Source of the DNA: Prevotella sp.
Lineage (GTDB): Bacteria > Bacteroidota > Bacteroidia > Bacteroidales > Bacteroidaceae
NCBI GenBank assembly: GCA_017470345.1
Contig: JAFUEP010000025.1
Span: 62,001 to 126,000, forward strand
DNA length: 64,000 nucleotides
Reading direction: 5' to 3'
Within the stretch, counting starts at the first letter, position 1; each line of letters starts with the position of its first letter. The notes under the pieces were generated by a model. That model worked only from the letters and a program-made list of their open reading frames with translations. It had not been told where the DNA came from and did no database searches. Both the position numbers and the translations under genes were made by a program. Shown here piece after piece: positions 49,964 through 57,260 of this stretch.

Positions 49964-50894
49964 TGTCGTATGCTTCGTATGCGTTTACTATTCTTGTGAC
50001 GAGCTTATGCCGGACGATGTCGCTCTGCGTGAGGTTCACCACGCCGATGCCTTCCACATTATTTAATATATGCAGGGCCTCGATGAGTCCGCTGCGCTGC
50101 GAGTGGGGCAGGTCGATCTGCGACGTGTCGCCCGTGATGATCATCTTCGTGTTCCATCCCATGCGCGTCAGGAACATGCGTATCTGGGCCGGCGTCGTGT
50201 TCTGCGCCTCGTCCAGGATGACCACGGCGTCGCTCAGCGTGCGGCCGCGCATGAAGGCCAGGGGGGCAATCTGGATCTGGTGCTTCTCCATCATGTCCTG
50301 CAGCTTCACCTGCGGCAGCATGTCCTCCAGCGCGTCGTAGAGCGGCTGCAGGTAGGGGTCGATCTTGTCCTTCATGTCGCCCGGCAGGAATCCCAGCTTC
50401 TCGCCAGCCTCGACGGCGGGCCTTGAGAGGATGATCTTCTTGGCCGTCTTCTCCTTCAGGGCGCGTACGGCCAGCGCTATCGAGAGGTAGGTCTTGCCCG
50501 TGCCCGCAGGGCCCACGGCGAAGACCATGTCGTTGGCGTTGTAGGCATCGACCAGCCGCTGCTGGTTCTCCGAGCGTGCGCGGATGGGGCGGCCGCCCGT
50601 CGTGTAGCAGATGACGCCGTCGGGCACCTCGTCGCGCGTGCGCTTGCCGCCCACGATGTCGATGATGTCCTCCTCCTTCAGCGCGTTGAATCTGACAACA
50701 TGCATGCGCATCCGCTCGGCTGCCTCCTCGAATGCTGCCATCTGCTCCTCGTCGCCGAGGATGCGCAGCACGTTGTCGCGCGCCATGATGCGCAGTTTGG
50801 GGAAGAGCGCCTTGAGCATCTGCAGGTGTGAATTGCCGACGCCATAGAACACGACGGGGTCGATGTCCTCCAGTACGATATGCTTTTCTGTCAA
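49941..50894 (-). CDS. phoH: PhoH family ATPase
   Basis: 317-aa cytoplasmic P-loop protein with a small N-terminal nucleic-acid-binding region. Walker [53 protein letters not shown], Walker [24 protein letters not shown] and [16 protein letters not shown]. PhoH-like proteins are thought to act in RNA metabolism. It is the first gene of the 20-kb minus-strand run, with a good promoter at 50936-50966. Confidence 0.95.
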   Translation of the reverse strand: MTEKHIVLEDIDPVVFYGVGNSHLQMLKALFPKLRIMARDNVLRILGDEEQMAAFEEAAERMRMHVVRFNALKEEDIIDIVGGKRTRDEVPDGVICYTTGGRPIRARSENQQRLVDAYNANDMVFAVGPAGTGKTYLSIALAVRALKEKTAKKIILSRPAVEAGEKLGFLPGDMKDKIDPYLQPLYDALEDMLPQVKLQDMMEKHQIQIAPLAFMRGRTLSDAVVILDEAQNTTPAQIRMFLTRMGWNTKMIITGDTSQIDLPHSQRSGLIEALHILNNVEGIGVVNLTQSDIVRHKLVTRIVNAYEAYDNERINKD

Positions 50895-50935
50895 AACTTT
50901 CTCAGTAAAAATACGTATTTTGTTGAATTTGTCGG

Positions 50936-50966
50936 CAAAGTTACAAAAAGTCGGGCGAAATGCAAA
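50936..50966 (-). promoter_or_regulatory. Promoter of phoH and the downstream minus-strand run
   Basis: TTTG (50963-50966), 19-bp spacer, TAACTTTG (50936-50943), about 42 nt upstream of the phoH start. Few other internal promoters are visible before lpxD, so it may drive phoH, purC, ubiE, aroE and beyond. Confidence 0.7.
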
Positions 50967-51013
50967 AGGAAATCATGATTTTCTTATCCAAGGTCGAAAA
51001 AATCACGATTTGT

Positions 51014-51044
51014 TTTGCCGTCTCGCTGATTTGACGTAACTTTG
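51014..51044 (+). promoter_or_regulatory. Promoter of the M15-like peptidase gene
   Basis: TTTG (51014-51017), 19-bp spacer, TAACTTTG (51037-51044). It is divergent from the phoH promoter with about 50 bp between the -33 boxes. Confidence 0.7.
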
Positions 51045-51071
51045 CAGCTGAAAAAGAAAAAACAGACGATC

Positions 51072-51821
51072 TTGGCAACAAAGCGACTCAAGAACCGATA
51101 CCTGCAGACCCTGGGTATAGCCACCATCACGCTGGCACTCGTGCGCTGCGCCTTCCCCGGCGTGGCCGACGGCGGGCGCAAGCCCGTCGTCTGCGAGGTG
51201 CTCACAGGGCCGCGGGCCGTCGCTGTCAGCCATCTGCCCGACGGCGAGCTGCCTCACCGCATCTACAGCGTCCACAGCTATCGCGAGGCCTTCCCCGACA
51301 GCAACGCCGTCCAGCTCGTCGCTGCCCGGCGGTGGGGCGTCCGCCCCGTGCGCGACCGCCGTGATGCCGAGGACCGCCGCTCCGAGCTGGTCTACATGGG
51401 CGCCTCGCCCTATTATCGCGTCGACCCGCTGCAGGCCAGCATCCCCTATCTCGTGCCCCGCGCCTCGATTCTCCTGCAGGACATCGGCCAGGCCTTCTTC
51501 GACTCGCTGCAGGTGAAGGGCGTCCCCCTGCACCGCTTCATCGTCACGAGCGTGCTGCGCTCGCAGGCCGACGTCAGCCGCCTGCGCCGCTATAACCCCA
51601 ACGCCACCGAGCAGTCGTGCCATCTCTACGGCACAACCTTCGACATCGCCTACAACCGCTACGAGACGGTCAGCGACCCTGACGGCCCCCCGCGCCGCGA
51701 GGTGCGGAGCGACACCCTCAAGTTCGTCCTCAGCGAGGTGCTCCGCGACATGCGTGAGCAGGGCCGCTGCTACATCAAGTATGAGGTCAAGCAGGGGTGC
51801 TTCCACATGACCGTCAGGTGA
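51072..51821 (+). CDS. DUF5715-like, M15-type metallopeptidase candidate
   Basis: About 249 aa. No ATG is available in the right place after the promoter; TTG at 51072 (leading to ATKRLKNRYLQTLGIATITLALVRC, a signal anchor or signal peptide) is the best start, and upstream non-ATG codons from 51042 on are alternatives. The zinc-peptidase pattern HxxGxxxD occurs as CHLYGTTFDIAYNRY, with a later His in GCFHMTVR, as in D-Ala-D-Ala carboxypeptidase-like M15 proteins. RASILLQDIGQAFFDSLQVKG resembles DUF5715 proteins of Bacteroidales. A periplasmic peptidoglycan role is likely but unproven. Confidence 0.75.
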   Translation: MATKRLKNRYLQTLGIATITLALVRCAFPGVADGGRKPVVCEVLTGPRAVAVSHLPDGELPHRIYSVHSYREAFPDSNAVQLVAARRWGVRPVRDRRDAEDRRSELVYMGASPYYRVDPLQASIPYLVPRASILLQDIGQAFFDSLQVKGVPLHRFIVTSVLRSQADVSRLRRYNPNATEQSCHLYGTTFDIAYNRYETVSDPDGPPRREVRSDTLKFVLSEVLRDMREQGRCYIKYEVKQGCFHMTVR

Positions 51822-51898
51822 CACATCAACACCCTCAAAGAAACCTCACAGCATTGTCATGACACAGTGGGGCTTGTTTTGAACAAAAGCCATATAGC

Positions 51899-51945
51899 AA
51901 AGGCAACGAATCGCAGCCGAAGCGCTCGATGTCGTTGCCTTTTAT
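51899..51945. terminator. Bidirectional hairpin terminator
   Basis: AAAGGCAACGA (51899-51909) and TCGTTGCCTTT (51932-51942) form an 11-bp stem followed by TTATTTCTTT, between the convergent M15-like gene and the toxin gene. Confidence 0.75.
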
Positions 51946-51976
51946 TTCTTTACGTTAAAAATTTCGCTCTTTCCCC

Positions 51977-52282
51977 TCATTTTGCTTTCAGTTTGTTCTT
52001 CTTGTCAAACAAGTCGGAGTGAGTGCCTGTCCGCGAAAGTGAGATAATCTTGATGTCGGTGTCCTTGACGTAGATGAGCAGCCAGTTTGGAGTGATGTGG
52101 CACTCGCGGTAGCCTTCGTAGTCGCCGTGCAACTGGTGGTCGCGGTTCTTCTCTGGCAGAGGCACGTCGTCAAGCAACTTTCCGATAATCTCGTTCAGCA
52201 GACTTTCGTCCATGCCGCGCTTGCGAGCCAACTTCAGGTCGCGCAGATAACGTTTGGTGAGTTTCAACGTGAACTTTGCCAT
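51977..52282 (-). CDS. YafQ/RelE-type mRNA interferase toxin
   Basis: 101 aa. It matches the YafQ branch of RelE/ParE toxins: KLTKRYLRDLKLARKRGMD, PLPEKNRDHQLHGDYEGYRECHITPNWLLIYVKDTDIKIISLSRTGTHSDLFD. The His residues in DHQLHG, ECHI and GTHSDLF correspond to the catalytic positions of YafQ-type ribosome-dependent nucleases. It follows a small antitoxin gene by 6 nt, the usual antitoxin-toxin order. Confidence 0.9.
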   Translation of the reverse strand: MAKFTLKLTKRYLRDLKLARKRGMDESLLNEIIGKLLDDVPLPEKNRDHQLHGDYEGYRECHITPNWLLIYVKDTDIKIISLSRTGTHSDLFDKKNKLKAK

Positions 52283-52288
52283 CGTCGG

Positions 52289-52558
52289 TTATAGGTTTTT
52301 TACCAACTCAAGATATTCGTCCATCGAGCCGACCTCTATGACGTCCTTTCCCTTCCGTGCATCCTCAATGACCTTCATCGTGGCATCGTTCAGACTATCG
52401 CCCGTCTCAGGGTCGTAGAGACGAGGCTTTGCCGCACGTTTGCGCTCAATCTTCCAGCCCATCTTCTTGGCAATCGACTTGAAGAGGCTCACATCGGACT
52501 TCGGCACGGTCAGCGTGAACGTGTCAGGGCTTACCCTTGGTGTTGCTGTTCCTATCAT
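52289..52558 (-). CDS. Antitoxin partner of the YafQ-type toxin
   Basis: 89 aa. The N-terminal FTLTVPKSDVSLFKSIAKKMGW has a strand-helix layout as in ribbon-helix-helix antitoxins. The middle is basic (IERKRAAKPRLYDPETGD) and the C-terminus (DATMKVIEDARKGKDVIEVGSMDEYLELVKNL) is acidic and amphipathic, likely the toxin-binding tail. Family assignment (RelB/DinJ-like) is tentative. Promoter -7 box at 52586-52593; autoregulation is expected for the class but not visible. Confidence 0.75.
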   Translation of the reverse strand: MIGTATPRVSPDTFTLTVPKSDVSLFKSIAKKMGWKIERKRAAKPRLYDPETGDSLNDATMKVIEDARKGKDVIEVGSMDEYLELVKNL

Positions 52559-52585
52559 AATCTTCTTCGTTCTATAATCTGGCTA

Positions 52586-52593
52586 CAAAGATA
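52586..52593 (-). promoter_or_regulatory. Promoter -7 box of the toxin-antitoxin operon
   Basis: TATCTTTG on the minus strand, 27 nt before the antitoxin ATG; -33 region T-rich and not clear. Confidence 0.6.
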
Positions 52594-52647
52594 CAAAAAC
52601 TTTTTGATAAAAATCACACTTTGCCGATATCTTTTTATAACTTGGCA

Positions 52648-52737
52648 TTACATATATGTCTGCTCTTTTACTATCTTTGTAACCAAATCGGTTATTTTCT
52701 CTTCGACTTGTATTTCTTTTGGTGATTTTGAATCCAT
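52648..52737 (-). CDS. Possible 29-aa peptide or gene remnant
   Basis: Reading frame MDSKSPKEIQVEEKITDLVTKIVKEQTYM between the antitoxin promoter and the 89-bp repeat. Charged, helix-like and with normal composition, about 55 nt after a minus-strand TATCTTTG (52794-52801). It may be a small protein or the remains of an older gene. A second frame overlaps it, and support is weak. Confidence 0.2.
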   Translation of the reverse strand: MDSKSPKEIQVEEKITDLVTKIVKEQTYM

Positions 52738-52793
52738 ATTTTCAGCTTATTCTTTATTCGTATGTGAATGAATCCATTCATCCTTTTGGGGCA

Positions 52794-52801
52794 CAAAGAT
52801 A
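52794..52801 (-). promoter_or_regulatory. Possible orphan promoter -7 box
   Basis: TATCTTTG on the minus strand without a matching -33 box. The only downstream candidate is the 29-aa frame at 52648-52737. The 753-bp gap 52559-53311 holds this, two promoter-like boxes and the two repeats listed separately; no normal-length gene is seen. Confidence 0.35.
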
Positions 52802-52917
52802 GTGTTTTTATCTGAGAAGTCGGAATAATGCGTATTAAAATGTTATGAAATACTCCAAAATGCACCTTTTTCCGTTCTTCATGAACGATCTCGAGGAGTC
52901 GGACAGGCTTACGAATA

Positions 52918-53006
52918 AAACTCTCGTCACGTCGTGACGCCATGACGTCACGACGTGACGGCATGAAACCACGCCGTGACGGCATGCCGTCACGACGTGA
53001 CGTAAG
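52918..53006. repeat. 89-bp dispersed repeat, copy 2 (inverted)
   Basis: Reverse complement of the repeat at 20482-20570, with about 5 mismatches in 89 bp and the same 20-bp palindrome CGTGACGGCATGCCGTCACG. If translated it gives PSRRGFMPSRRDVMASRRDE-type frames, which are artefacts. Confidence 0.85.
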
Positions 53007-53165
53007 TTAGCGACAACGGCCTTAATCCTTATTTCTACTGCTTGATTCTATTGTTGGTTACTACTTTTATGAAAGAGGCACAGCCATACACCTATTCTTC
53101 CCCTTTCTCTTCATACTCCAACATTAGTTCGTCTGCCTAACTAATAGTTATTACGCCGTTTTGCT

Positions 53166-53233
53166 GTAGGAGGCGACGTGTCTCACGTCGCATCAATCTG
53201 CTGGATTGCGACGTGAGACACGTCGCCTCCTAC
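53166..53233. repeat. Perfect 27-bp inverted repeat
   Basis: Arms 53166-53192 and 53207-53233 are exact reverse complements around a 14-nt loop. Each arm contains the smaller palindrome GACGTGTCTCACGTC (GACGTG/CACGTC). There is no T-run; it lies 79 bp from the end of the convergent STM3941-like gene. It resembles a REP or miniature-element hairpin. Confidence 0.85.
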
Positions 53234-53311
53234 TTGTGCGCTGCAAAGAAACAAAAGATTCTTCATATATTACAGCCTTTCGTCGTGAATATCTTAAGAC
53301 GGACAATCAAG

Positions 53312-53827
53312 TTAAACCCATTTCCGTTTCAACCTTTCGTTCAGCAGGTCGCACAACTCTTGGGCCTTCATGTCTGTTCCTGTGGTGGAGATAGTCTCCT
53401 GCGCATTCACCAGCCGGAGATTCAGTTGGCGGACGCTGCGGCGGGGGGCATTGGCTTCGTCCAGCTTCTGGCGCTCCACGCTGGGCTTGTAGTGGACGGC
53501 AACGAATTCCTGTCGTCCCACTTTCACTACATTGAACAATTCTACGTCAGCAAAGCGGATGACCGCCTGCTTCATCCCCTCCATGATAACGGCCTCGTCG
53601 GTAACCGTCAGGAAGGGCTTACCGGTCAGCCGCTCCTTCAGCGAGGCATAGAGCATATAAAGGCCACCCAGACCAAAGAATGCAACACCTATCCACCCCA
53701 CAACGATATGGAATCCTTTTGTGGAGTGAATAGCCATCAAGAAGCCGGCAACTGCAAAGGCAAGACTGGTCAAGACCAGAAGCAGCATTCGCCACGAGGA
53801 GTGATAGATTCTGACGGTTTCCATCAT
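53312..53827 (-). CDS. STM3941-like membrane protein
   Basis: 171 aa. Two N-terminal transmembrane helices (about 12-33 MLLLVLTSLAFAVAGFLMAIH and 41-62 IVVGWIGVAFFGLGGLYMLYA) are followed by a PH-like beta domain (PFLTVTDEAVIMEGMKQAVIRFADVELFNVV) and a C-terminal helix (DMKAQELCDLLNERLKRKW). It resembles uncharacterised STM3941-type proteins. It follows the HEPN pseudogene by 9 nt. Confidence 0.7.
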   Translation of the reverse strand: MMETVRIYHSSWRMLLLVLTSLAFAVAGFLMAIHSTKGFHIVVGWIGVAFFGLGGLYMLYASLKERLTGKPFLTVTDEAVIMEGMKQAVIRFADVELFNVVKVGRQEFVAVHYKPSVERQKLDEANAPRRSVRQLNLRLVNAQETISTTGTDMKAQELCDLLNERLKRKWV

Positions 53828-53836
53828 ATCTTTTGA

Positions 53837-54244
53837 TTACTCTTTAAGCTGTGAAACCAATGTTTCTACAAATAATCGGGCTTGGGGCAGTAACTCGTCA
53901 ACAGTTTCAAGAGTGTGATTGACAAAGTCGTCATAGTCCCCCGTACTGCGCTTAGAGAAAAGACGGCTATAGAATCGCCCCAACTCAGGAGAGAGAAGGC
54001 CTTGCATAACAACGTGCTTACCGAGATTGAGTCGAACTCCATCGTGCGACTTTACTTCTACTCCTAATGAGACAAGCATAGCCGTAGCTGCATAATAACA
54101 GGCATAGTACATACGGTTGATGGCTGTATTGTAGAAACCGTTTTCACGATGGCTCTCCACCTAGAAGAGCATCTTTTGCGCGTTCTCTATCAGATAATGC
54201 ACGATGTCGCGACGTTGGTCGTCCGTCAATGTACGTTTGCTCAT
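53837..54244 (-). pseudogene. HEPN-domain gene interrupted by an in-frame TAG
   Basis: The ATG at 54244 overlaps the stop of the nucleotidyltransferase gene (ATGA), the usual MNT/HEPN coupling. The frame reads MSKRTLTDDQRRDIVHYLIENAQKMLF, then TAG (54161-54163), and continues without shift as VESHRENGFYNTAINRMYYACYYAATAMLVSLGVEVKSHDG to the stop at 53837. The combined product is a normal-length HEPN domain of about 135 aa, so TAG looks like a point mutation (for example from GAG). Restart at GTG 54160 would give a 107-aa protein lacking helix 1. HEPN partners are usually the RNase toxin of the pair. Confidence 0.85.
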
Positions 54245-54549
54245 AGCCTTACTCCTTCATTCTCTACGTTCAGGTAAAACGGACTAATGTGGCGCCCCCA
54301 TTCATGCTTGGGCATGATGATGGGATTGATGAGCACACCTGTCTGCAACTCTATCTGATAGAGAGGTGCGAAGATACGGTCTTCGTCACGATCGGTCACG
54401 GTTGGCTGATCAACAAGTATCAGCAGGTCAATATCTGAATCAGGCCTGGCATCACCTCTGGCTTCACTGCCGTAAAGACGTGCTTCAAGGCTCATAGGCA
54501 GCGAGTGAATTGCCTTGCTAATAGATTGCGTGATGTCTTTCCTATTCAT
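54241..54549 (-). CDS. Minimal nucleotidyltransferase (MNT) antitoxin-like
   Basis: 102 aa. The polymerase-beta-type signature G-S-x10-D-x-D is present as LYGSEARGDARPDSDIDLLILV. In HEPN/MNT modules the MNT protein neutralises the HEPN toxin, in characterised cases by AMP transfer. Its stop overlaps the HEPN start. The MNT is intact while the HEPN frame is broken. Promoter -7 box TATCTTTG at 54570-54577. Confidence 0.88.
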   Translation of the reverse strand: MNRKDITQSISKAIHSLPMSLEARLYGSEARGDARPDSDIDLLILVDQPTVTDRDEDRIFAPLYQIELQTGVLINPIIMPKHEWGRHISPFYLNVENEGVRL

Positions 54550-54569
54550 GCTATAATAGTTTTATAGTG

Positions 54570-54577
54570 CAAAGATA
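54570..54577 (-). promoter_or_regulatory. Promoter -7 box of the MNT/HEPN pair
   Basis: TATCTTTG on the minus strand, 20 nt upstream of the MNT ATG; no clear -33 TTTG. Confidence 0.55.
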
Positions 54578-54623
54578 CAACTTTATTTTGAGATTCTGAT
54601 ATAATTGGGCAATTATTTATTTG

Positions 54624-55640
54624 CTATTCGTTTTTTCTGGTTTTTACTGGTTCTACCATATATCCCTCCCGCCGCAGCAGGGCAATGAGCGATTCGCTGC
54701 CCATCAGGTGTCGGCAGCCTACGGCAACCAGACAAGAGGCGTCGGCGATATTCTTCTTAATGACAGGTATCCATTTCACATTACGGTCATACTGGATTTC
54801 GTGGTCGTTGTCGTCCTCTGATTCTGCACCGGCTACAAATCCGGCCTTATTCAAATACTTCCACAACATACAAGTGTCGTTCTGCAAATAGACATTGGCA
54901 AATTCCTCAAAATAACTGTTCAAGCTATCATTGTTAATGACGTAATGCACAATGCTATACAGGCTCTTGACCTGCTCCTTCATCGAGAGCGTGTCAATGA
55001 CTGACGTATCCAAGATCTTTGAAAAAAGCGTGTTGCCTATCTCGTCGCGCTCTTCCACATATCGTGACTCAATGCCACGCTTGATCGTTTCCTGCTTCAG
55101 TACAACGTCCAACGGGGTGCCCCGCCTCATGCCAAAAGCCATGTATAAACGCATACGCGCCAACCAGTAGCGCGGGTTCTTTTTCCAATACTCCGGATCT
55201 TTCATCTTATAGTATAGGAACTTGTTGACCTCGTTGAAATGCGCCACGGTGTCGAAGAGTGGCTTGTAGTATGTTCCCTCCGGCATCATATACTCCGCCC
55301 CAGGATGCGCTAATTTCTTCATGGTGTTCTGTACTTCGGAGAGGATAGCAGCCGAGTCGGCCTTGGAAATCTCTGTGTTCACGCCCCCTTCGAAAAACAC
55401 TGCCTTCACGTCGTTCAGCGCACCGTCCAGACCGCTGATGCCGAGTAACTCCTCGCGAGTGAATTCGTGTCCTTCGCCGTGGCAGGTGCCGAAGAGATAC
55501 GACTTCTGCTGAAGCCCGTTGCCGCTGATTTCCCAGAGCCAGCCGGGATTATTCTCTGCTGCATCCTTCGAGTCTTGTGCTGCCACCGTCACGGAGACAA
55601 GGGCCATCAATATTGTGATGATGAACGATTGTTTGATCAT
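54624..55640 (-). CDS. TraB/GumN family protein, secreted
   Basis: 338 aa. The signal peptide MIKQSFIITILMALVSVTVAAQ precedes the TraB/GumN (PF01963) core: SYLFGTCHGEGHEFTREELL (first conserved His), KAVFFEGGV (Glu) and C-terminal ASCLVAVGCRHLMGSESLIALLRREGYMVEPV (conserved G.xHL.G..g...LL...GY). The family contains metallo-hydrolase/peptidase-like domains of uncertain function. It has its own promoter at 55683. Confidence 0.85.
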   Translation of the reverse strand: MIKQSFIITILMALVSVTVAAQDSKDAAENNPGWLWEISGNGLQQKSYLFGTCHGEGHEFTREELLGISGLDGALNDVKAVFFEGGVNTEISKADSAAILSEVQNTMKKLAHPGAEYMMPEGTYYKPLFDTVAHFNEVNKFLYYKMKDPEYWKKNPRYWLARMRLYMAFGMRRGTPLDVVLKQETIKRGIESRYVEERDEIGNTLFSKILDTSVIDTLSMKEQVKSLYSIVHYVINNDSLNSYFEEFANVYLQNDTCMLWKYLNKAGFVAGAESEDDNDHEIQYDRNVKWIPVIKKNIADASCLVAVGCRHLMGSESLIALLRREGYMVEPVKTRKNE

Positions 55641-55682
55641 GTCGAGTCTGTTTATTGTTGGTTACTTTTGGGTTTGTGAGGG

Positions 55683-55690
55683 CAAAGTTA
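55683..55690 (-). promoter_or_regulatory. Promoter -7 box of the TraB/GumN gene
   Basis: TAACTTTG on the minus strand, 42 nt upstream of the ATG. Confidence 0.6.
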
Positions 55691-55817
55691 CATAAAAATC
55701 TGCATTCCACACCGCCCGTTTTAACTTAAAAAACTATAAATAAAAGTTGTTTGCTCAAAAACTATGCGGAATCTTGATTCGGTGAATACTTTTCGCAGAG
55801 TTTTGAAAAGCATTTCG

Positions 55818-55825
55818 TACCTTTG
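55818..55825 (+). promoter_or_regulatory. Plus-strand promoter -7 box of a candidate small RNA
   Basis: TACCTTTG with no coding sequence behind it on the plus strand; a perfect terminator follows about 100 nt later. The -33 box is poor. Confidence 0.45.
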
Positions 55826-55831
55826 TAAGCA

Positions 55832-55926
55832 CAAAATGCTACGGGGGGGAATTAAAAACTGAGGGAAGTGAAGGTGCTCTTAAAGTACTGATAGAAAAAA
55901 GGCCAGTGACTCAGCACTGGCCTTTT
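55832..55926 (+). ncRNA. Candidate small RNA of about 95 nt
   Basis: Bounded by TACCTTTG at 55818-55825 and the 12-bp terminator hairpin at 55897-55926. The only frame is an 8-codon MLRGGIKN near the 5' end. The 3' end overlaps the last codons of the convergent desulfidase-like gene, so it could also act in antisense to that mRNA. Identity unknown. Confidence 0.35.
55897..55926. terminator. Perfect 12-bp hairpin terminator
   Basis: AAAAGGCCAGTG (55897-55908) and CACTGGCCTTTT (55915-55926) with a 6-nt loop, A-run and T-run on the two sides, so it works in both directions. The stop codon of the minus-strand gene (55911-55913) lies in the loop. Confidence 0.85.
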
Positions 55927-57203
55927 GATGTCATGATACGAAGCACGAGGTCGTCGGTCTGGCACATGGCGTCGGCTCCGATGGCCGTCAGGTTGTGGAT
56001 GGAGCGGTCGACGCAGTCGTCGACGATGCCCTCAGACGAGCTGACGCACTTGCCCTCCATCGAGAGCAGGGCGGAGAGGACGGCGGTGGAGACGCCGCTG
56101 GTGATCTTCAGTGAGCAGGAGGGCTTGGCGCCGTCGCAGATCATGCCTGTCAGGTTGGCTATCATGTTCTTCACGGCGTGGCAGATGCGGGCGTAGTCGC
56201 CGCCCATGAGATAGGTGATGCCCACGCTGGAGCCGATGGAGGCGACGACGCATCCGCAGAGGGCCGACAGTCGTCCGAGCGACTGCTTGATGTAGATGGC
56301 CGTCAGGTGGCTGAGCATGAGGGCGCGGATGAGCTCCTCCTCCGTGTTCTCGTTCTCCTTGGCATAGACGCAGACGGGGTTGGTCGCGCAGATGCCCTGG
56401 TTGCCTGAGCCCGAGTTCGACATCACGGGAATCATCGCTCCGCCCATGCGGGCATCGCAGGCCGAGGCTGTGCGCGAGATGATGTGGCAGTAGATGCTGT
56501 CGCCGAAGATGCCTTTCGACATGGGGCGCTCGATGGTCTTGCCGAGGTTGTGGCCGTAGTTGCCCTTGAGGGCCTCGCGTGCGGCATTCATGTTGTAGGT
56601 GCGGGTCTCCTCGATGAAGCTGATCTCGTCGAGGGGTACCGTCGTGGCGAAGTCATAGACGAGCCGCAAGTTGAGCTGGATGTCGCCGTTGTCGCCCTCG
56701 CCATGGCCCTCAGCGGCTTTTCCTAAGGCGAGGGCTTCGGCCTCGGCCTGGCTGACGAAGCGTGTGTGGCCGCCAGCGATGTAGGCGGTCTGCTCGCGCT
56801 CGCCAGCCTTGGCGGTGATCTCGATGTAGAGCTTCTCGTGGTTATTCTCCTTGAGACCAATCTCGATGTGGTTCCCGGCAATGTATTGCTTGCCTTCTTC
56901 GAGGGCTTCAGGCGTCAGGTCCTTGAGCACTTCCAGCTGATATTCGCTGCGGCCGATGAGCGCGCCCAGGGCAATGGCGATGGGCAGGCCTATCATGCCC
57001 GTGCCCGGGATGCCGACGCCCATGGCGTTTTTCAGTATGTTGGCGCTCAGCCGGGCCGTGATGTGCTCAGGCCGGCAGCCGAGCATCTCGGTGGCGCGGG
57101 CCGTGCAGAGGGCCACGGCCATCGGCTCCGTGCAGCCTATGGCCGGCACCACCTCCTGATGCACCAGCGCGATGATGCGTTCGCGTGTCTGTTTGTCAAT
57201 CAT
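55911..57203 (-). CDS. L-cysteine desulfidase / UPF0597 (YhaM-like)
   Basis: 430 aa of the serine-dehydratase alpha-like family UPF0597. Conserved cysteine-containing segments suggest an Fe-S cluster: VVPAIGCTEPMAVALCTARA (N-terminal), NSGSGNQGICATNPVCVYA, LGRLSALCGCVVASIGSSVG and LTGMICDGAKPSCSLKITSGVSTA. Homologues release sulfide, ammonia and pyruvate from L-cysteine. The last codons (SKGQC) are part of the terminator hairpin. A GC-rich hairpin separates it from dsbD. Confidence 0.9.
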   Translation of the reverse strand: MIDKQTRERIIALVHQEVVPAIGCTEPMAVALCTARATEMLGCRPEHITARLSANILKNAMGVGIPGTGMIGLPIAIALGALIGRSEYQLEVLKDLTPEALEEGKQYIAGNHIEIGLKENNHEKLYIEITAKAGEREQTAYIAGGHTRFVSQAEAEALALGKAAEGHGEGDNGDIQLNLRLVYDFATTVPLDEISFIEETRTYNMNAAREALKGNYGHNLGKTIERPMSKGIFGDSIYCHIISRTASACDARMGGAMIPVMSNSGSGNQGICATNPVCVYAKENENTEEELIRALMLSHLTAIYIKQSLGRLSALCGCVVASIGSSVGITYLMGGDYARICHAVKNMIANLTGMICDGAKPSCSLKITSGVSTAVLSALLSMEGKCVSSSEGIVDDCVDRSIHNLTAIGADAMCQTDDLVLRIMTSKGQC

Positions 57204-57231
57204 AGCTTAGGGATTTGGGGTTACGGAAAGG

Positions 57232-57254
57232 GTGGGGGCTCTGTCCGCCCCCAC
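57232..57254 (-). terminator. Hairpin between dsbD and the desulfidase-like gene
   Basis: GTGGGGGC (57232-57239) and GCCCCCAC (57247-57254), loop TCTGTCC, 7 nt past the dsbD stop; on the minus strand it is followed by CCTTTCC, so termination may be partial. Confidence 0.5.
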
Positions 57255-57260
57255 GAATCT

